Below, one piece after another: positions 1 through 11,507 of a stretch of DNA of 64,000 bases. The number at the start of each line of letters is the position of its first letter. Position 1 is the first letter of the stretch. This stretch comes from Panicum virgatum. Its lineage: Eukaryota; Streptophyta; Magnoliopsida; Poales; Poaceae. The translations under genes and the position numbers were made by a program. The notes below the pieces were generated by a model. The model saw only the letters and a list, made by a program, of their open reading frames with translations, made no database searches and was not told the origin of the DNA. Location: positions 42,001,607 through 42,065,606 of the forward strand of contig NC_053150.1 of the NCBI RefSeq assembly GCF_016808335.1. The letters run 5' to 3'.

Positions 1-2092
1 AAATTGCTAGCTGAGCGTGATGTTTATTGGGTTAATTGGCTTATCTCTAAGGAAAGAGAATCGGCTGGTAAGAAACCAAAAATAGCTGATGAACATCCAT
101 CTGTTTTTACTTCTGAATTTTATGTTCCTCAACCATCGGCAGCATCTCCTACAAGTCAATCTCAATATGGGATGCCGATGAATTATTTTAGTGGTCAAAC
201 TATGACACCCACGTACACTGACCCCGTTATGAGTATTCCTGGTTCGGCCAACATTAGCCGAACAAATGAGATTGTTTCGTACATACCACCAGAACCTCCC
301 AGGAACTCAGTGCCACACATCGGTCCTATCTCCGACGAGATGTTCGACCGATACGTACTGCACTGGCAAAATCAGCAAAGACCGGTCAGACTGACTTACC
401 AGTCCGGTCAGACTGTTTCCCCCCACTGGTCCGACCAGTCCGTCCGGTCATCCTGTTCCAAACCAGCATGACGTCCCTACATCCACATAGCCAAATTCTT
501 CGAGTCATTTTGACAAAGCGCTTGCTGATTATAAGAATAATTTGGCTAATCTTCTTAGAGAAAGCTTTGGAGTGGATGTTAGAAGCAAAACTCGCACATA
601 TCAAAAACTGTATCCTACTTCGTTTGATTCAGTTGCATACCCTACTGGTTTTAGGTTGCCTGAATTCGTTAAGTTCAGTGGGGAAGATACTAGGAGTACT
701 TTTGAGCATATTAGTCAGTATATTGCCTAATTAGGAGACGCTGGTTCAATAAACGAGTTGAAAGTGCGTTTATTTTCTTTATCTCTAACTGGAACCGCTT
801 TCTTCTAGTTTTCTTCTTTGGCACCTAATTCTATTGGCTCATAGGAACAATTAGAGCAGAAGTTCTATGAGCACTTTTTCTGTGGGCATGACGAGCTTAA
901 ATTATCTCACTTGACATCGGTTAGACAATCGCGTGATGAATCTGTTAATGATTACATAAGACGATTCCGTGATACAAAAAACCAATGGTTTAGTGTGAAT
1001 ATTGCAGAAAAAGACCTAGCTAATTTGGCTTTTAATGGCTTGCGCTCTCATATTAAAAAAAGATTAGAGGGCTATGATTTCTTTACTGTCACTCAGATGC
1101 ATCAAAGTGCTTTGGCTATAGAAAGCCGAAGCAAAGAATCTCAAGAATCTCATTGCCATCATCGTTCTAGTGTGCATGCTTTAGATTGTACTTCAGATTG
1201 TTCAGATGATGAGTCTAATGATGTATATGATGTTGAGTTTGTTTGGCCATCTCAAGCCAAACCGTTTACTTATTCTGCTCTTAAACTGATTCACAAAAAT
1301 CGGCAAGACGAAAAATTTACTTTTGATGTATCCAAGTGTGAAAGAATATTTGATGAGTTATATAGACTTGGATACATCAAGATGTCACATACTGTACCGC
1401 CGCTTAAAGAGTTGAAGCGGCGAGCATATTGCAAGCTCCATAATACTTTTTCACATGATACTAATGATTGCAATATGTTACGTAGACAGATTCAATCAGC
1501 CATTAATGAAGGATGATTGGTTATTCCTACTATACAGGTTGATCAAAATTCTTTCCCAGTGCATATGTTAGAATTGAATAATCCTAAAGTGCTAGTTCGG
1601 CCGAGTCAAGCCGAATCAACCAAGGGGAAAAATGTAGTCATTTGTGATGAAAGACCTGACAAGAAGCTGACATTGAAGAACCCTCAAGCCGCAAAAACAC
1701 CTGGGGTGCAAGACAAGAAGAAGAAGGCCGACAGCAAGTCGACCGGTCTGACCGGCCACAGCGGCGGTCTGACCGGTTCGACCGGTCTGACCAGCCACAG
1801 GACCGGTCTGACCGGAACGTCCAGTGAATCTGGGAACTCCTCCAAAATCAAGACAAGGCCAAGTTTTAAGGAAATTTTGGCCAAATATGAGAAAGAGGGG
1901 AGTGCTCAGAGACAGAAGAGGCGACCAAGCGAAGCAAAGGATACTGGTTCATCGTCAAAACATCAAGAGCAATCAAGTCAAGGTAATTATGCTTCATCTA
2001 GTGGACCGATTGCTCCATGGTATTGCTGGTATCCTTACTTTTATACACCGATAGATTATAGTAGAATGCATATGCAGTCATATTATATTTAA
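1..2092 (+). pseudogene. Decayed retrotransposon gag
   Basis: The reading frame holds a retrotransposon gag-like capsid region at about 640-1130, including the stretch LPEFVKFSGED and a region around YIRRFRDTKNQWF, which resembles the Retrotrans_gag family. A cysteine/histidine segment (YCKLHNTFSHDTNDC, near 1430-1472) may be a degenerate zinc-binding site. The coding sequence is broken. The frame changes between about 471 and 542, and there are in-frame stops at about 728, in the 790-850 stretch, and at 1514. Downstream (1517-2092) the same frame continues and carries a run of Thr-Gly-Leu-Thr-Gly repeats encoded by a palindromic DNA motif that also occurs in the LTR. It is not functional as it stands. 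Confidence 0.65.
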
Positions 2093-2527
2093 TATACTCC
2101 TATGTATCTAAATCATGCATTGCCACGAAGACCGATTGTTGCTAGCAATAATCTGGTCCAGCAAGATGTTGGTTGCAGCAAGGAGAAAGAGAGGAGCAAG
2201 GAACAAGACTCAAAGTATTTACAGCTGAGGTGGTGTCCGTCAGGCTTGTCTCATACTCAGAAGCAAAGGCTGCAACATATGCGCAAAAAGGAGACAATGG
2301 AGCAATAGGTGGAGGCTGTGTCAAAGACGTCAGCAACAATGAAGATGGTGTGGTGGTCAAAACAAGTTGTTTCAACATCGACTTGATTGGAGCAAGATAT
2401 GACCGATAATTACCTATCGCCCTTAGCACAAAAAATGGCCGATGTAATGTTAATCATTGCCCTTAGACAATTTTGGCTCAGAAGAATGTTATTTGGCAAG
2501 AAGTTTTACCAAAAACAGGGGGACATA

Positions 2528-3068
2528 TGTTGACAGCCAAAATTGGCATCAACCGGTTTGACCAGTCTGGTGCTGTAGCCTGTCCGGCAGGGGACCGACC
2601 GGTCTGACCGATCTAGGAGGAGTCCGAGTCAATTAAGGATTTTTGTAGATCTAGATCTGTAATAGGGATTTTTACAGGATAAGTCCACCCCACCCTATAA
2701 ATATAAAGGGTCACGGCTGATTGAGAATATCCAATCGATCAAATCAATACAAACTCTACTTTTTACCTCTTTACCTTTTCTCCAAACCCAAGCTTTTCCA
2801 ACCTCCATCTGCTGTTCTTCCTTCGTCTCTGCAACGTCTGAAGGCGTTTTAGGTGGCCTGCCAATCCTAGAACAACCCTACGTGCGCCTGCCCTGACGGG
2901 GTCCCTCCCGGCTAGCGTTCATCGGCCGTCGCCGATTCACCTCGGCGACCGGTCTGACAAGTCCTTTAGACCGATCTGACCGCAACACGCAGGAGGAGCG
3001 GCATCAAGCTCTTTCTCGCACCGCGCGATCTAGCGTGTTCGTGTGTTGACCCATAAAAGACGTCAACA
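2528..3068 (+). repeat. LTR (3') of the Ty3-type element
   Basis: The 541-bp segment begins TGTTGAC and ends GTCAACA, a perfect 7-bp inverted terminal repeat of the TG...CA type. A purine-rich stretch (CAGGGGGACA) lies directly upstream as the likely polypurine tract. A TATA box (TATAAATA) is at 2696-2703. Copies and variants of the motif CCGGTCTGACCGG occur near 2600 and 2950. The partner LTR is outside the window, so age cannot be estimated. Confidence 0.7.
2696..2703 (+). promoter_or_regulatory. TATA box in the Ty3-type LTR
   Basis: TATAAATA lies inside the LTR, about 170 bp from its start, where a retroelement promoter is expected. Confidence 0.5.
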
Positions 3069-4103
3069 ACAGATAATGGCCATATGTACTCTGTATGTGT
3101 GTGTAGTGTATATCCTACTGAGGGCACTCAAAAGGGGCCAAAGTGGGAGACATCTGCTTTTTGCTGTCGCGCATGAACCATACATGCATGCCGGAGCAGA
3201 AGCAGCTGCCGGTCACTGGTCTCAGCATTGACTGAATATTCTTTGCACCCTGCATATATGTGATTTTTATATGTCCTGCTAGATTTAAGTCAGTACAAAC
3301 ATCTGCCCCCTTCATCTGATTTTTTTGGGCAATTTTTTAATTAATCTGATTTGGGTACATACAATTAGAGGTGGTAAAGGGTTGCATATTTTACCTTAGA
3401 TAATCTAAAGGCCAGATCTAAAAAAAAAGCCCGCTCTTATCATATATAATTTTGATTTAAAAATATATAAGAGTCAAGTTGGATTGTGGAGAGAGCCCTA
3501 GGTTCAAGTTGTATGCAATTCCAAGAAATTTGGAATATTCTACGAATTCAAATTTTAGGCTACGGCTCTTTTCTTTTCATTCATCTAGATTGCTTCTCTA
3601 GTTTCATGATAATCAGTAAAAGCCAACCTCTTCATCATCCTCTTTTTTCTTTCTAAGTTCTAACGAACAGGAATGAGAGTTGTCTATTATATTGATAAAT
3701 AGGACAGGGCAGGGCGGCAAGACGCATCAACAAACTGCAACATGCTTTCAAAAAAAAAACTGCAACACAACAAGAAGCTACACAAACACCTGCAGGGAAA
3801 AAAATGCCTGACGAAGTGGCAAAGAAACCACCTCCACAAGGTCCCAAAACAGATAGCCTGCTTTTAGGCGCATAGGAGACTAGAGGAAGTCTGGTGGTGG
3901 CAACCTCCTACAAGCAGTTTGCAAAGGCACGAGATACTCTCTGATAAAGTTCCTCATCATCAGTCACATGCATCATTTCTTCAAGATGACCAAATTAACC
4001 TTTTAGCACATCCTTGCACAGGACAATGCATGTGAGCACTTAGGTGAACCGACAATCTATTGTACGTAATATCTATTCTTATTACGTCTTTGTTGTTCCA
4101 TCA
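3069..4103. other. Intergenic, possible LINE 3' relic
   Basis: No credible gene. Between about 3640 and 3960 the minus strand ends in sequence typical of a grass LINE 3' end (a short T-rich start on the plus strand, then text whose complement reads CAATATAATAGACAACTCTC). I regard this as a degraded LINE tail on the minus strand, without target duplications that I can define. The rest is AT-rich and unremarkable. Confidence 0.3.
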
Positions 4104-4112
4104 TTATTATTA
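4104..4112. repeat. MULE target-site duplication, left copy
   Basis: TTATTATTA, identical to the copy at 10274-10282. Confidence 0.8.
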
Positions 4113-5041
4113 GGCGGAATAGCCAATTTCATCCCTGAACTAGAGCCTTTATCTCAATTTTGTCCCTAAACTACTAAAATGAACATTCCCATCCTCAAAC
4201 TATCACAACCGGCTCAATTTCGTCCTTGATCCGATTAGGACTGCCACGCTGGCTCACCATGTCCTCCCCCAGTCACCTAGTTTAATGAATTACGGTTTCT
4301 ACCCTTGGCCTATCTCTTCCCCAGGCCTCATCCACGGCAGCCACGACCCGGGCGGCGCCAGCCGGCCCCCAGAGGCAGCCAGGCCTGCGTGGGTGGCGGC
4401 GTCCAGCCAAGAGCGGAGCGTCCAGGCTGGTCAGTGGCCGGGACAAGCACGGACGGCATCGGTCAGGCCATGCGGGAACGGTAGTGGCCGGCCAGGACCC
4501 AACGGCAAGCGGCGAAAGAGCGGGCGGGTGGCGGGGCCGAGTCAGGTCAAGCTCGAGTCCCTGATGCCATCGGATTGCTGCATGTGCCCCTCGCCATGCC
4601 GCCTCCAAGACGCCCCTTCCATGGACTCCTTAAAGTTCCAGCTCAAGTACAGCAACGGTCGTGCGCATGACGAGCAAGGCCTCGGTGGGAGACTTCGTCA
4701 GATCGGCATCGAGGAGGTCCCGCGGCCGGCAGCGTCTGCGTGGCGCGGCGTGGTCGGGGAAGAGGTCCGCCGTGCTCCGCGAGGTGGAGGGCGAGGACCG
4801 CGAGGTCCAGCGAGCGCGGCCAGGCCGGAGGACCGGATGGGGCCTGGGAAGAGATAGGCCAAGGGTGGAAACGGTAATTCATTAAACAAGCTGACTGGGT
4901 GAGGACATGGTGAGCCAGCGTGGCAGTTCACGTCGGACCAAGGACGAAATTGAGCCGGTTGTGATAGTTTGAGGATGAGAATGATCATTTTCGTAATTCA
5001 GGGATGAAATTGAGCTTCGGGTGATACTTCAGGGACGATAT

Positions 5042-5485
5042 TGTTGGCGCCGGGTGCCGGAATGGCAGCCCCGACGGCGATCAGCGGGTCGCTGGATGTG
5101 CGCGGTCACCGTGCGAACGGCGGCGCACTCTCTCTCTCTCACGCTCGTAACTATTCCTCTCTGAGAAAACTGAACATGCGAGAATGGCGCTGCGACCTTC
5201 GCAGCTCCCTCCACCGAGGGCCTTGCCTTTTATTCATTCAATGATGCATGGGATCTGAGATCCGAGCTCCCCGCCACGCCCGCTCACGGCTGCATCGTGC
5301 CCGCCCAAAGCGCGGGATCGTTTTGCATGCGAGGCGTGGCGAGAACTAGTCGACCGCGTCGTTTATCACAGCACGACGCCGGCCGTTACATCGTTACATG
5401 CAGCAGCTAGTTACATGTAGAAAAACAAACATGCTAATGCAACTAAGTCCTATTACATGAAACGTGCACAGGATTAAGTTCAACA
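5042..5485 (-). repeat. LTR (3') of the copia element
   Basis: Starts TGTTGGCGCC and ends TTCAACA on the plus strand. It is the 3' LTR because the element reads on the minus strand. It is nearly identical to 9809-10255 and contains a short (CT)n run that differs in length between the two copies. Confidence 0.9.
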
Positions 5486-8400
5486 TTTCACCCCCTGATC
5501 CTGCTGCACTTCAACCACTCCTAGTTGCTGACGAAGCTCCACGAACCTGACACGCCCAAGCGCCTTGGTCAGTATGTCTGCCAATTGTTCAGTGGTGCTC
5601 ACATGCTCAATGTCAATCTGCCCTCTTTCAACACATTCACGAACATAATGGTACCTCGTGTCAATGTGCTTGCTTCTCTCATGATGAAATGGATTCTTGC
5701 TCAGAGCAATGGCTGATTTGTTGTCAACAAGTAGCTTCACTTTTGGGGTCTGAACATCAAGCAGTTCGCCCAACAAACGGCTGAGCCATATCCCCTGACA
5801 GGCAGCATTTGCACTTGCTATATATTCAGCTTCACATGAAGAGAGTGCCACTACCTTCTGCTTTTGAGATGCCCAAGTAATCAGGTTTCTACCAAGCATG
5901 AACACAGATCCACTTGTGCTCTTCCTGTCATCAATGTCACCGGCCAAATCACTGTCACTGAAACCTGTCAGTATAGTTTCAGGGGTGTTCTGCTTCTTGT
6001 ATCTGCACCCATAGCTCACTGTCCCAGCCAAGTATCTTAATATCTGTTTGACTGCAGCCCAGTGAGTAGATCTTGGTGCCTCCATATACCTGCTCACTAT
6101 CCCCACGGCATAAGCAATGTCTGGTCTTGTGTTCACTAGGTATCTCAAGCTGCCAATGACACTCCTATACTTGGTCTTGTCCACCAGAGGTGATTCATCA
6201 GTCTTACTCATTTTCAGTCTGTTCTCCATCGGCACATGACAGGAATTGCAGCCTTTCATACCTGCCTGCTCCAGGATCTTCAAAGTATATGAGCTCTGAC
6301 AGATGGTTATCTCCCCTTCCTTTTGGTCAACTTGGATGCCCAAATAATAACTCAGTAACCCAAGGTCACTCATACTGAAGCTTTTCATCATCTCCCGTTT
6401 GAAATTTGCAATGGCTGCTTTGCTTGGCCCAGTGATTATCAGATCATCAACATAGACACCTACCAGGAGATATCCATCACCACTTGATCTTCTGTAAACT
6501 GCATGTTCCAGAGGATTCCTCTCAAATCCCAACTGTATTAGCTCACTGTCCAGTTTTGCATACCATGCCCTGGGGGCCTGACGAAGCCCATACAATGCCT
6601 TCTTCAGTCTGAGCACCTTCCCACTACCTCTTTCAACAACAAATCCTGGAGGCTGTTGAACATACACCTCCTCCATCAGATCACCATTCAGAAATGCAGA
6701 TTTGACATCCATATGATGTATTTCCCAACTTCTTTGTGCTGCTAGAGCAATCAACAACCTGACTGTCTCCATTCTTGCCACTGGAGCAAAGACTTCCTCA
6801 AAGTCCACCCCCTCACGCTGTGCATACCCCTTTGCAACCAATCGAGCCTTGTACTTGGTTATGTTACCATCAGGGTCCTTCTTCACCTTGAAAACCCATT
6901 TCAGCCCAATTGCCTTGTGATTGGCAGGTAGCACTGACAACTCCCAGGTCTGGTTTTCTTGGATCGAGTCCATCTCAGTTTGCATAGCTTTTCTCCAACA
7001 CACTTCTTTTAGAGCATCATCAACACTCCTCGGTTCCTCTGCTGCAATGTAGCATACTCCACTGTACTCAAAATGTTGGATTTCTTCAGTGGTATCATAA
7101 ATATTCTCCAAGGTTCTAAATCTCTGGTGAACACCATCTGAATCCACTGTTTCTCCTGACAGTGGGGTAGCAAAGCCAATTGCAGGCGCTGCAGGACTTG
7201 CAGGTGGTGTTGACAAGCCTGCATCTGTGTTGGGTGACCACTGAACCTGGGCAGGTGACACTTGAATAGGCACAGCCGGTTCTGCTGCATTCACAGGAAT
7301 TGCAGTTTCTTCAGTTGCTGTTGTCGGACCGACAACAGTGTAGTACTCCACTTCAAATTCTGATGACACAGGTTCAGTCCGGGCCTCCAGATTCCAATCC
7401 CAAGCCCGTCCTTCCTCAAAGATGACATCACAGGAAACATGGAGCTTCTTTGCTACCGGATCATACACCCGGTAACCTTTTGTGCCACTTTCATAGCCGA
7501 CAAAGATCATTTTGGTGGATCTATCTGACAGTTTGCTAATACCAGGACCTACTTTCTTAACGTGAGCAATGCAACCAAAAGTGCGTAGATGATGTACCTT
7601 TGGCTTCCGGTTGTGCCATGCTTCATAGGGAGTCTTTCCTTGTAGGCTTCTTGTCAGCGCCCTGTTCAACAAATAGACTGCCGTTGACACTGCCTCTCCC
7701 CAAAACTCTCCTGGCATATTCTTGCTCTTGAGCAGACACCTTGCCATCTCCACAACGGTGCGGTTCCTGCGCTCCACTACACCATTTTGCTGTGGTGAAT
7801 ATGGTGCAGTAGTGAAATGCCTCACACCATGTTCGTCACAGTACTCTCTGAATTCAATGGAATTGAATTCTCCACCTTTGTCACTACGAAATGCCCGAAG
7901 TTTGCCACCATGCTCAGTTTCTGCTAGAGCTTTAACACGCTTGAAACACTTGAATGCTTCATCCTTTGTTTTCAGAAGTTCCACCCACATATATCGGCTA
8001 TGATCATCAACAATGAGCAAGAAGAAATTCTTACCACCTGGTGTTCTAGGCCTGATCTGACCACACAGATCTGCATGAACCAAATCCAGTGGCTTGCTTG
8101 CTCTGTAGTTTGCCACTCTAGGGAATGAGTGCCTCTGCTGCTTGCCCAGAGCACATCCATCATAGAACTCCTCCACCCGATCAAGCACTGGCATGCCTAC
8201 TACCATCCCCTTTAGACCAAGATCACGGAGTGCTCTGAAATTCAGATGACCATAACGGCCATGCCAGAGCCACGCCTGATCTTCGCTCTTAGCCACCAGA
8301 CACACAGGAGCGGCCAGCTGAGTCTTCAACAGATATAGGCGGTTTGTCACCCGCGGTGCTCGCGCCAGCAGTGCACGCCCGACGTCGAACACGTTGCAGT

Positions 8401-9787
8401 GTCCATCCTCTATCACAATCTTACAGCCTCCCTCCTCTAATTGCCCGAGACTAATGATATTACTTTTGAGCTTGGGAATGTAGTATACCTCAGTGAGAAC
8501 TTTGTGCCCAGACTTCTTCGTTTGCAGCATCACAGATCCGGTGCCCGCGATCTCCACCAACGAGCCATCGCCAAAACGTACTGTCCCGCCCACTGTCGTG
8601 TCCAGCGACGCAAGCGCCTTGCGACACCCCGTCATATGGTTGCTGGCACCAGTGTCGAGAACCCACATGTTGTCATCCTCGTCGCGGTGTTCCGGGAACA
8701 CATTTTCCTTATTCAGGTGAACAACCTGACCCCCATGTCCGTGCACCGAGTTCACGGTCGCCACTAGTAGTGCTGGGTGATCAGGTTCTGCTTGCGCATG
8801 ATGCACCTCTTCTCTGCGCTCTTTCTTGGGCTTCTTGCAGTCGATCTTCCAGTGGCCATATATGCCACAGTTTCTGCACTTCCCTTTGCGGCGTGGCGTG
8901 CCCTCCGATGTTAGCTTCACCACCGGTTGCTTCTTCTCGCTGCCACCGCCACCACCGCTCTTCTGCTTGCCTGAGCTTGAGGTGCCCTCCGACTGCTGCT
9001 TGTTCTTCCACCTGGCGAGCCAATCTTCCTCAGTCAACAGGAGGCGACCAGCTTGCTCCGTGATGGAATCAACATCCATCCGATCCTCTGCAGCCTTCAG
9101 ACGCCCCACCAGATCTTCGATAGTCATGGTGTTCACATCCAGCAGTGTCTCGATTGAGACACCGATCTGGCTGAAACGCCTTGGCAGTGATCGCAGCAGC
9201 TTCCTCACGACCTTGTTCTCGGGCATGGTCTCACCCAAGACCCGAAGCTCCGCCGCGAGCGTGCTGATGCGCATCGAGAAATCATCCACCAGCTCGCCAT
9301 CCTTACAGGCGAAGTTCTCGAACTCCTGCAGCAGGCGCTGTGCGTGGGCCTCCTTGACCCGATCTGCACCTTGCCTCATGCTCTTCACGGCCCCCCACGC
9401 CTGCTTGACCGTCTTCTTCGCCCCCAGCGTCGCCCACATCTCCCTGGGCACAGAACGCAGGAGCGCCCCCATGGCCTGGCGATCTTGGGAGCGCTTGACG
9501 CCGGCACCGCCCGGCTCGATGGCTTCCTAAATCTCCATTGCTTCAAAATTGCACTGCATCAACATTACCCACTCGGAGTAATTTGATCGTGTCAGCATCG
9601 GCCACATGAGAGAGCTCTCACGGACGCCGCTCGCCATGGTGCTTGACGAGCCGACCCCAATGGGGCTCTGCGGTGAGTCTTCGCCGGTCATCTCCTCCGA
9701 GGTCGCCGCTGCCGGTCTTCTGCGTGAGATCACGCGCTTCTTCCGCGAGGGCTCGCGAGGTGGGCTCACGGAGCCGCTGTAGAACAT
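5480..9787 (-). pseudogene. copia gag-pol polyprotein, one in-frame stop
   Basis: One frame runs from an ATG at 9787 to 5480 but is interrupted by a single TAG at 9527-9529. The 86-codon first part has the typical copia Gag start (LTRSNYSEW). After the stop, 1,330 further codons from the next ATG (9472) are open. Seen in that part are a Gag (UBN2-like) region (about 1-160), a zinc knuckle [14 protein letters not shown] (199-212), the protease site [10 protein letters not shown] (Asp about 273), a GAG-pre-integrase HHCC zinc site (about 405-450), an integrase core (about 460-620), a reverse transcriptase with YVDD, and an RNase H. Length is normal for copia. Apart from the TAG, which falls near a normally tryptophan-containing position, the frame is intact. 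The copy is therefore only marginally inactivated, unless the stop is read through. Confidence 0.85.
5486..5499 (-). promoter_or_regulatory. Polypurine tract of the copia element
   Basis: The minus strand reads TCAGGGGGTGAAA immediately before the 3' LTR, the expected place for plus-strand priming. Confidence 0.65.
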
Positions 9788-9790
9788 GCA

Positions 9791-9806
9791 CCGGGCTCTG
9801 ATGCCA
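9791..9806 (-). promoter_or_regulatory. Primer-binding site, initiator tRNA-Met type
   Basis: The minus strand reads TGGCATCAGAGCCCGG a few bases inside the 5' LTR. It matches the common plant retroelement site TGGTATCAGAGC with one difference. Confidence 0.75.
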
Positions 9807-9808
9807 CT

Positions 9809-10255
9809 TGTTGGCGCCAGGTGCCGGAATGGCAGCCCCGACGGTGATCAGCGGGTCGCTGGACGTGCGCGGTCACCGTGCGAACGGCGGCGCACTCTCT
9901 CTCTCTCTCACGCTCGTAACTATTCCTCTCTGAGAAAACTGAACACGCGAGAATGGCGCTGCGACCTTCGCAGCTCCCTCCACCGAGGGCCTTGCCTTTT
10001 ATTCATTCAACTGATGCACGGGATCTGAGATCCGAGCTCCCCGCCACGCCCGCTCACGGCTGCATCGTGCCCGCCCAAAGCGCGGGATCGTTTTGCATGC
10101 GAGGCGTGGCGAGAACTAGTCGACCGCGTCGTTTATCACAGCACGACGCCGGCCGTTACATCGTTACATGCAGCAGCTAGTTACATGTAGAAAAACAAAC
10201 ATGCTAATGCAACTAAGTCCTATTACATGAAATGTGCACAGGATTCAGTTCAACA
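9809..10255 (-). repeat. LTR (5') of the copia element
   Basis: Same TGTTGGCGCC start and TTCAACA end as the partner at 5042-5485. It lies next to the primer-binding site, so it is the 5' LTR. Confidence 0.9.
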
Positions 10256-10273
10256 GATATTGGCTATTTCGCC

Positions 10274-10282
10274 TTATTATTA
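10274..10282. repeat. MULE target-site duplication, right copy
   Basis: TTATTATTA, identical to 4104-4112. The two copies are now 6.2 kb apart because of the copia insertion. Confidence 0.8.
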
Positions 10283-10667
10283 GGACGTGTTGGAGAACGG
10301 AGGCAATTGAGATCTCCGACCTTATCAATCATGGTGTTCAGAGGAGTACATCGATCGGCTCCACAAGATCTAGCAGCTAGCTTAATTAGGCCTGGCCTGT
10401 CGCCTCCTCCTTTAGGTTAAGAGTCATATGTGATGGCACTAAGCCTGTGTTTGATCTTTGGTAGACATACATTTATTTACATTAAAATTCGATCAACTAT
10501 GAAATGTTAGGCTGAGAACCACATGGAGGTCTCTGGTGACACCCACTCCATTTCATGACACACAAGACCCGGGTACTGGAACGCAGGAGGTCTTACATTA
10601 GAAGATTCGAAAACGACTTATAGTGCCAATTGGAAAGTCTAGTTGTTGATCATACTTTCCTTAAATA
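10283..10667. other. Intergenic
   Basis: No gene, tRNA or clear repeat seen between the MULE and the first Stowaway-like MITE. Confidence 0.4.
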
Positions 10668-10919
10668 CCTCCATCCTATGATATAAGGCATTTTGCTTTT
10701 TATCCTAAGTCAAAGTATAGTCTAAATTTAACCAAATTTATAGAGAAAAATATTAACATCTAATACATCAAATAAGTAAAATGTGAAAATATATTTCATA
10801 ATGGATCTAATTATTCTTATTGACACTTAAAATATTATTACATTTTTATAAATTTTGTTAAACTTACAACAATTTTACTTAGGACAAACAAAATGCTTTA
10901 CATTTTAGGATGGAGGGAG
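10668..10919. mobile_element. Stowaway-like MITE
   Basis: The left end CCTCCATCCTATGATATAAG and the complementary right end around TAGGATGGAGGGAG form inverted repeats with further pairing inside (both arms contain GCATTTTG). The element is AT-rich, about 250 bp, has no ORF and is flanked by TA on both sides. This is the Tc1/mariner-derived Stowaway pattern. Confidence 0.75.
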
Positions 10920-11289
10920 TAAGTGCACTTTGTCGGGTGGTGTCACACATGTAGTCAATTTACATTTGGTATGCTCCGTTATTTTATCCTTGTCAGCGTA
11001 TGGGAACAAACATGCTGAGTCGTGCTTTATGGACATGCACAGTATGAACAATGAAAAAGCGTAAGATTGTTATTCCGATATGTTTTACTTTGGTTAGGCA
11101 TGTGTGATACAACACAATGTTTCAAAAGCAATCAGACCATAGCAGAAGCCAAAATATCATACATCAACCTAGGATATATAGCGCAAAGACACTTAGTTTT
11201 TCATTTTGAAAGCCCTTACTTGAACATGACCAACTCCACTGGTCCATTCGGAAACATTTTCATGAAGTCTCCAAATAGTGAAAGAAACA
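10920..11289. other. Intergenic
   Basis: No gene recognised. Open frames here are short and without known motifs. Confidence 0.4.
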
Positions 11290-11507
11290 CTCCATCCATC
11301 CAAAAAATACAAGTCAATGATTTAAAATGTGTCCAAAAGAAAAGGTCATTATACTCAATTTGGCATGTTCACATGTTGCCTGTGGGCATGCAAATTTGAA
11401 TTAGCCAATATGGCCAATAAATAGGGGCAATTAAGGTTATTTTACCATTTTTGTTAATCTATCCTTAAAAAAATTACTTGGGTGACTTGTTTTTGGGACG
11501 GATGGAG
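11290..11507. mobile_element. Stowaway-like MITE
   Basis: The left arm CTCCATCCATCCAAAAAA, followed by TACAAGTCA, pairs with a right arm whose complement starts CTCCATCCGTCCCAAAAA, followed by CAAGTCA. The element is about 218 bp and has TA at its right flank; the left TA is altered to CA. It has no coding capacity. Confidence 0.65.

Larger units (their letters stand above)
1..3068 (+). mobile_element. Ty3-type LTR retrotransposon, 3' part, no visible pol
   Basis: The window opens inside a retroelement. A decayed gag (1-2092) is followed by about 430 bp of non-coding DNA, a purine-rich tract just before 2528, and a complete LTR (2528-3068). No protease, reverse transcriptase, RNase H or integrase is visible between gag and LTR, so this looks like a non-autonomous or internally deleted derivative. 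The 5' LTR lies outside the window. The plus-strand orientation follows from gag and from the purine tract sitting before the LTR. The Ty3 assignment rests on gag similarity only and is moderate. Confidence 0.7.
5042..10255 (-). mobile_element. Ty1/copia LTR retrotransposon, nearly complete
   Basis: The 5.2-kb element has two LTRs of about 445 bp (5042-5485 and 9809-10255). The 5-bp target duplication GATAT is preserved at 5037-5041 and 10256-10260. On the minus strand the order is LTR, tRNA-Met-type primer site, gag-protease-integrase-RT-RNase H in one frame, polypurine tract, LTR. Integrase before reverse transcriptase defines it as copia type. By eye the LTRs differ by about seven substitutions and two short indels (about 1.6%). 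At the commonly used grass rate of 1.3e-8 per site per year this gives roughly 0.6 million years. It inserted into the right inverted repeat of a MULE. Confidence 0.92.
4113..10273. mobile_element. Mutator-like element (MULE), split by a copia insertion
   Basis: The element's own sequence is 4113-5041 plus 10261-10273, about 942 bp, with the copia element and one copy of its target duplication between. The left end reads GGCGGAATAGCCAAT and the right end, reverse-complemented, GGCGAAATAGCCAAT. The inverted repeats run on for about 200 bp on each side (4113-4324 and about 4848-5041). The element is flanked by a perfect 9-bp duplication, TTATTATTA, at 4104-4112 and 10274-10282, which is diagnostic of the Mutator superfamily. 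No transposase is present. The core (4330-4845) is very GC-rich, unlike the AT-rich flanks, and may be captured gene sequence (Pack-MULE), but I cannot identify a donor. Confidence 0.8.
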
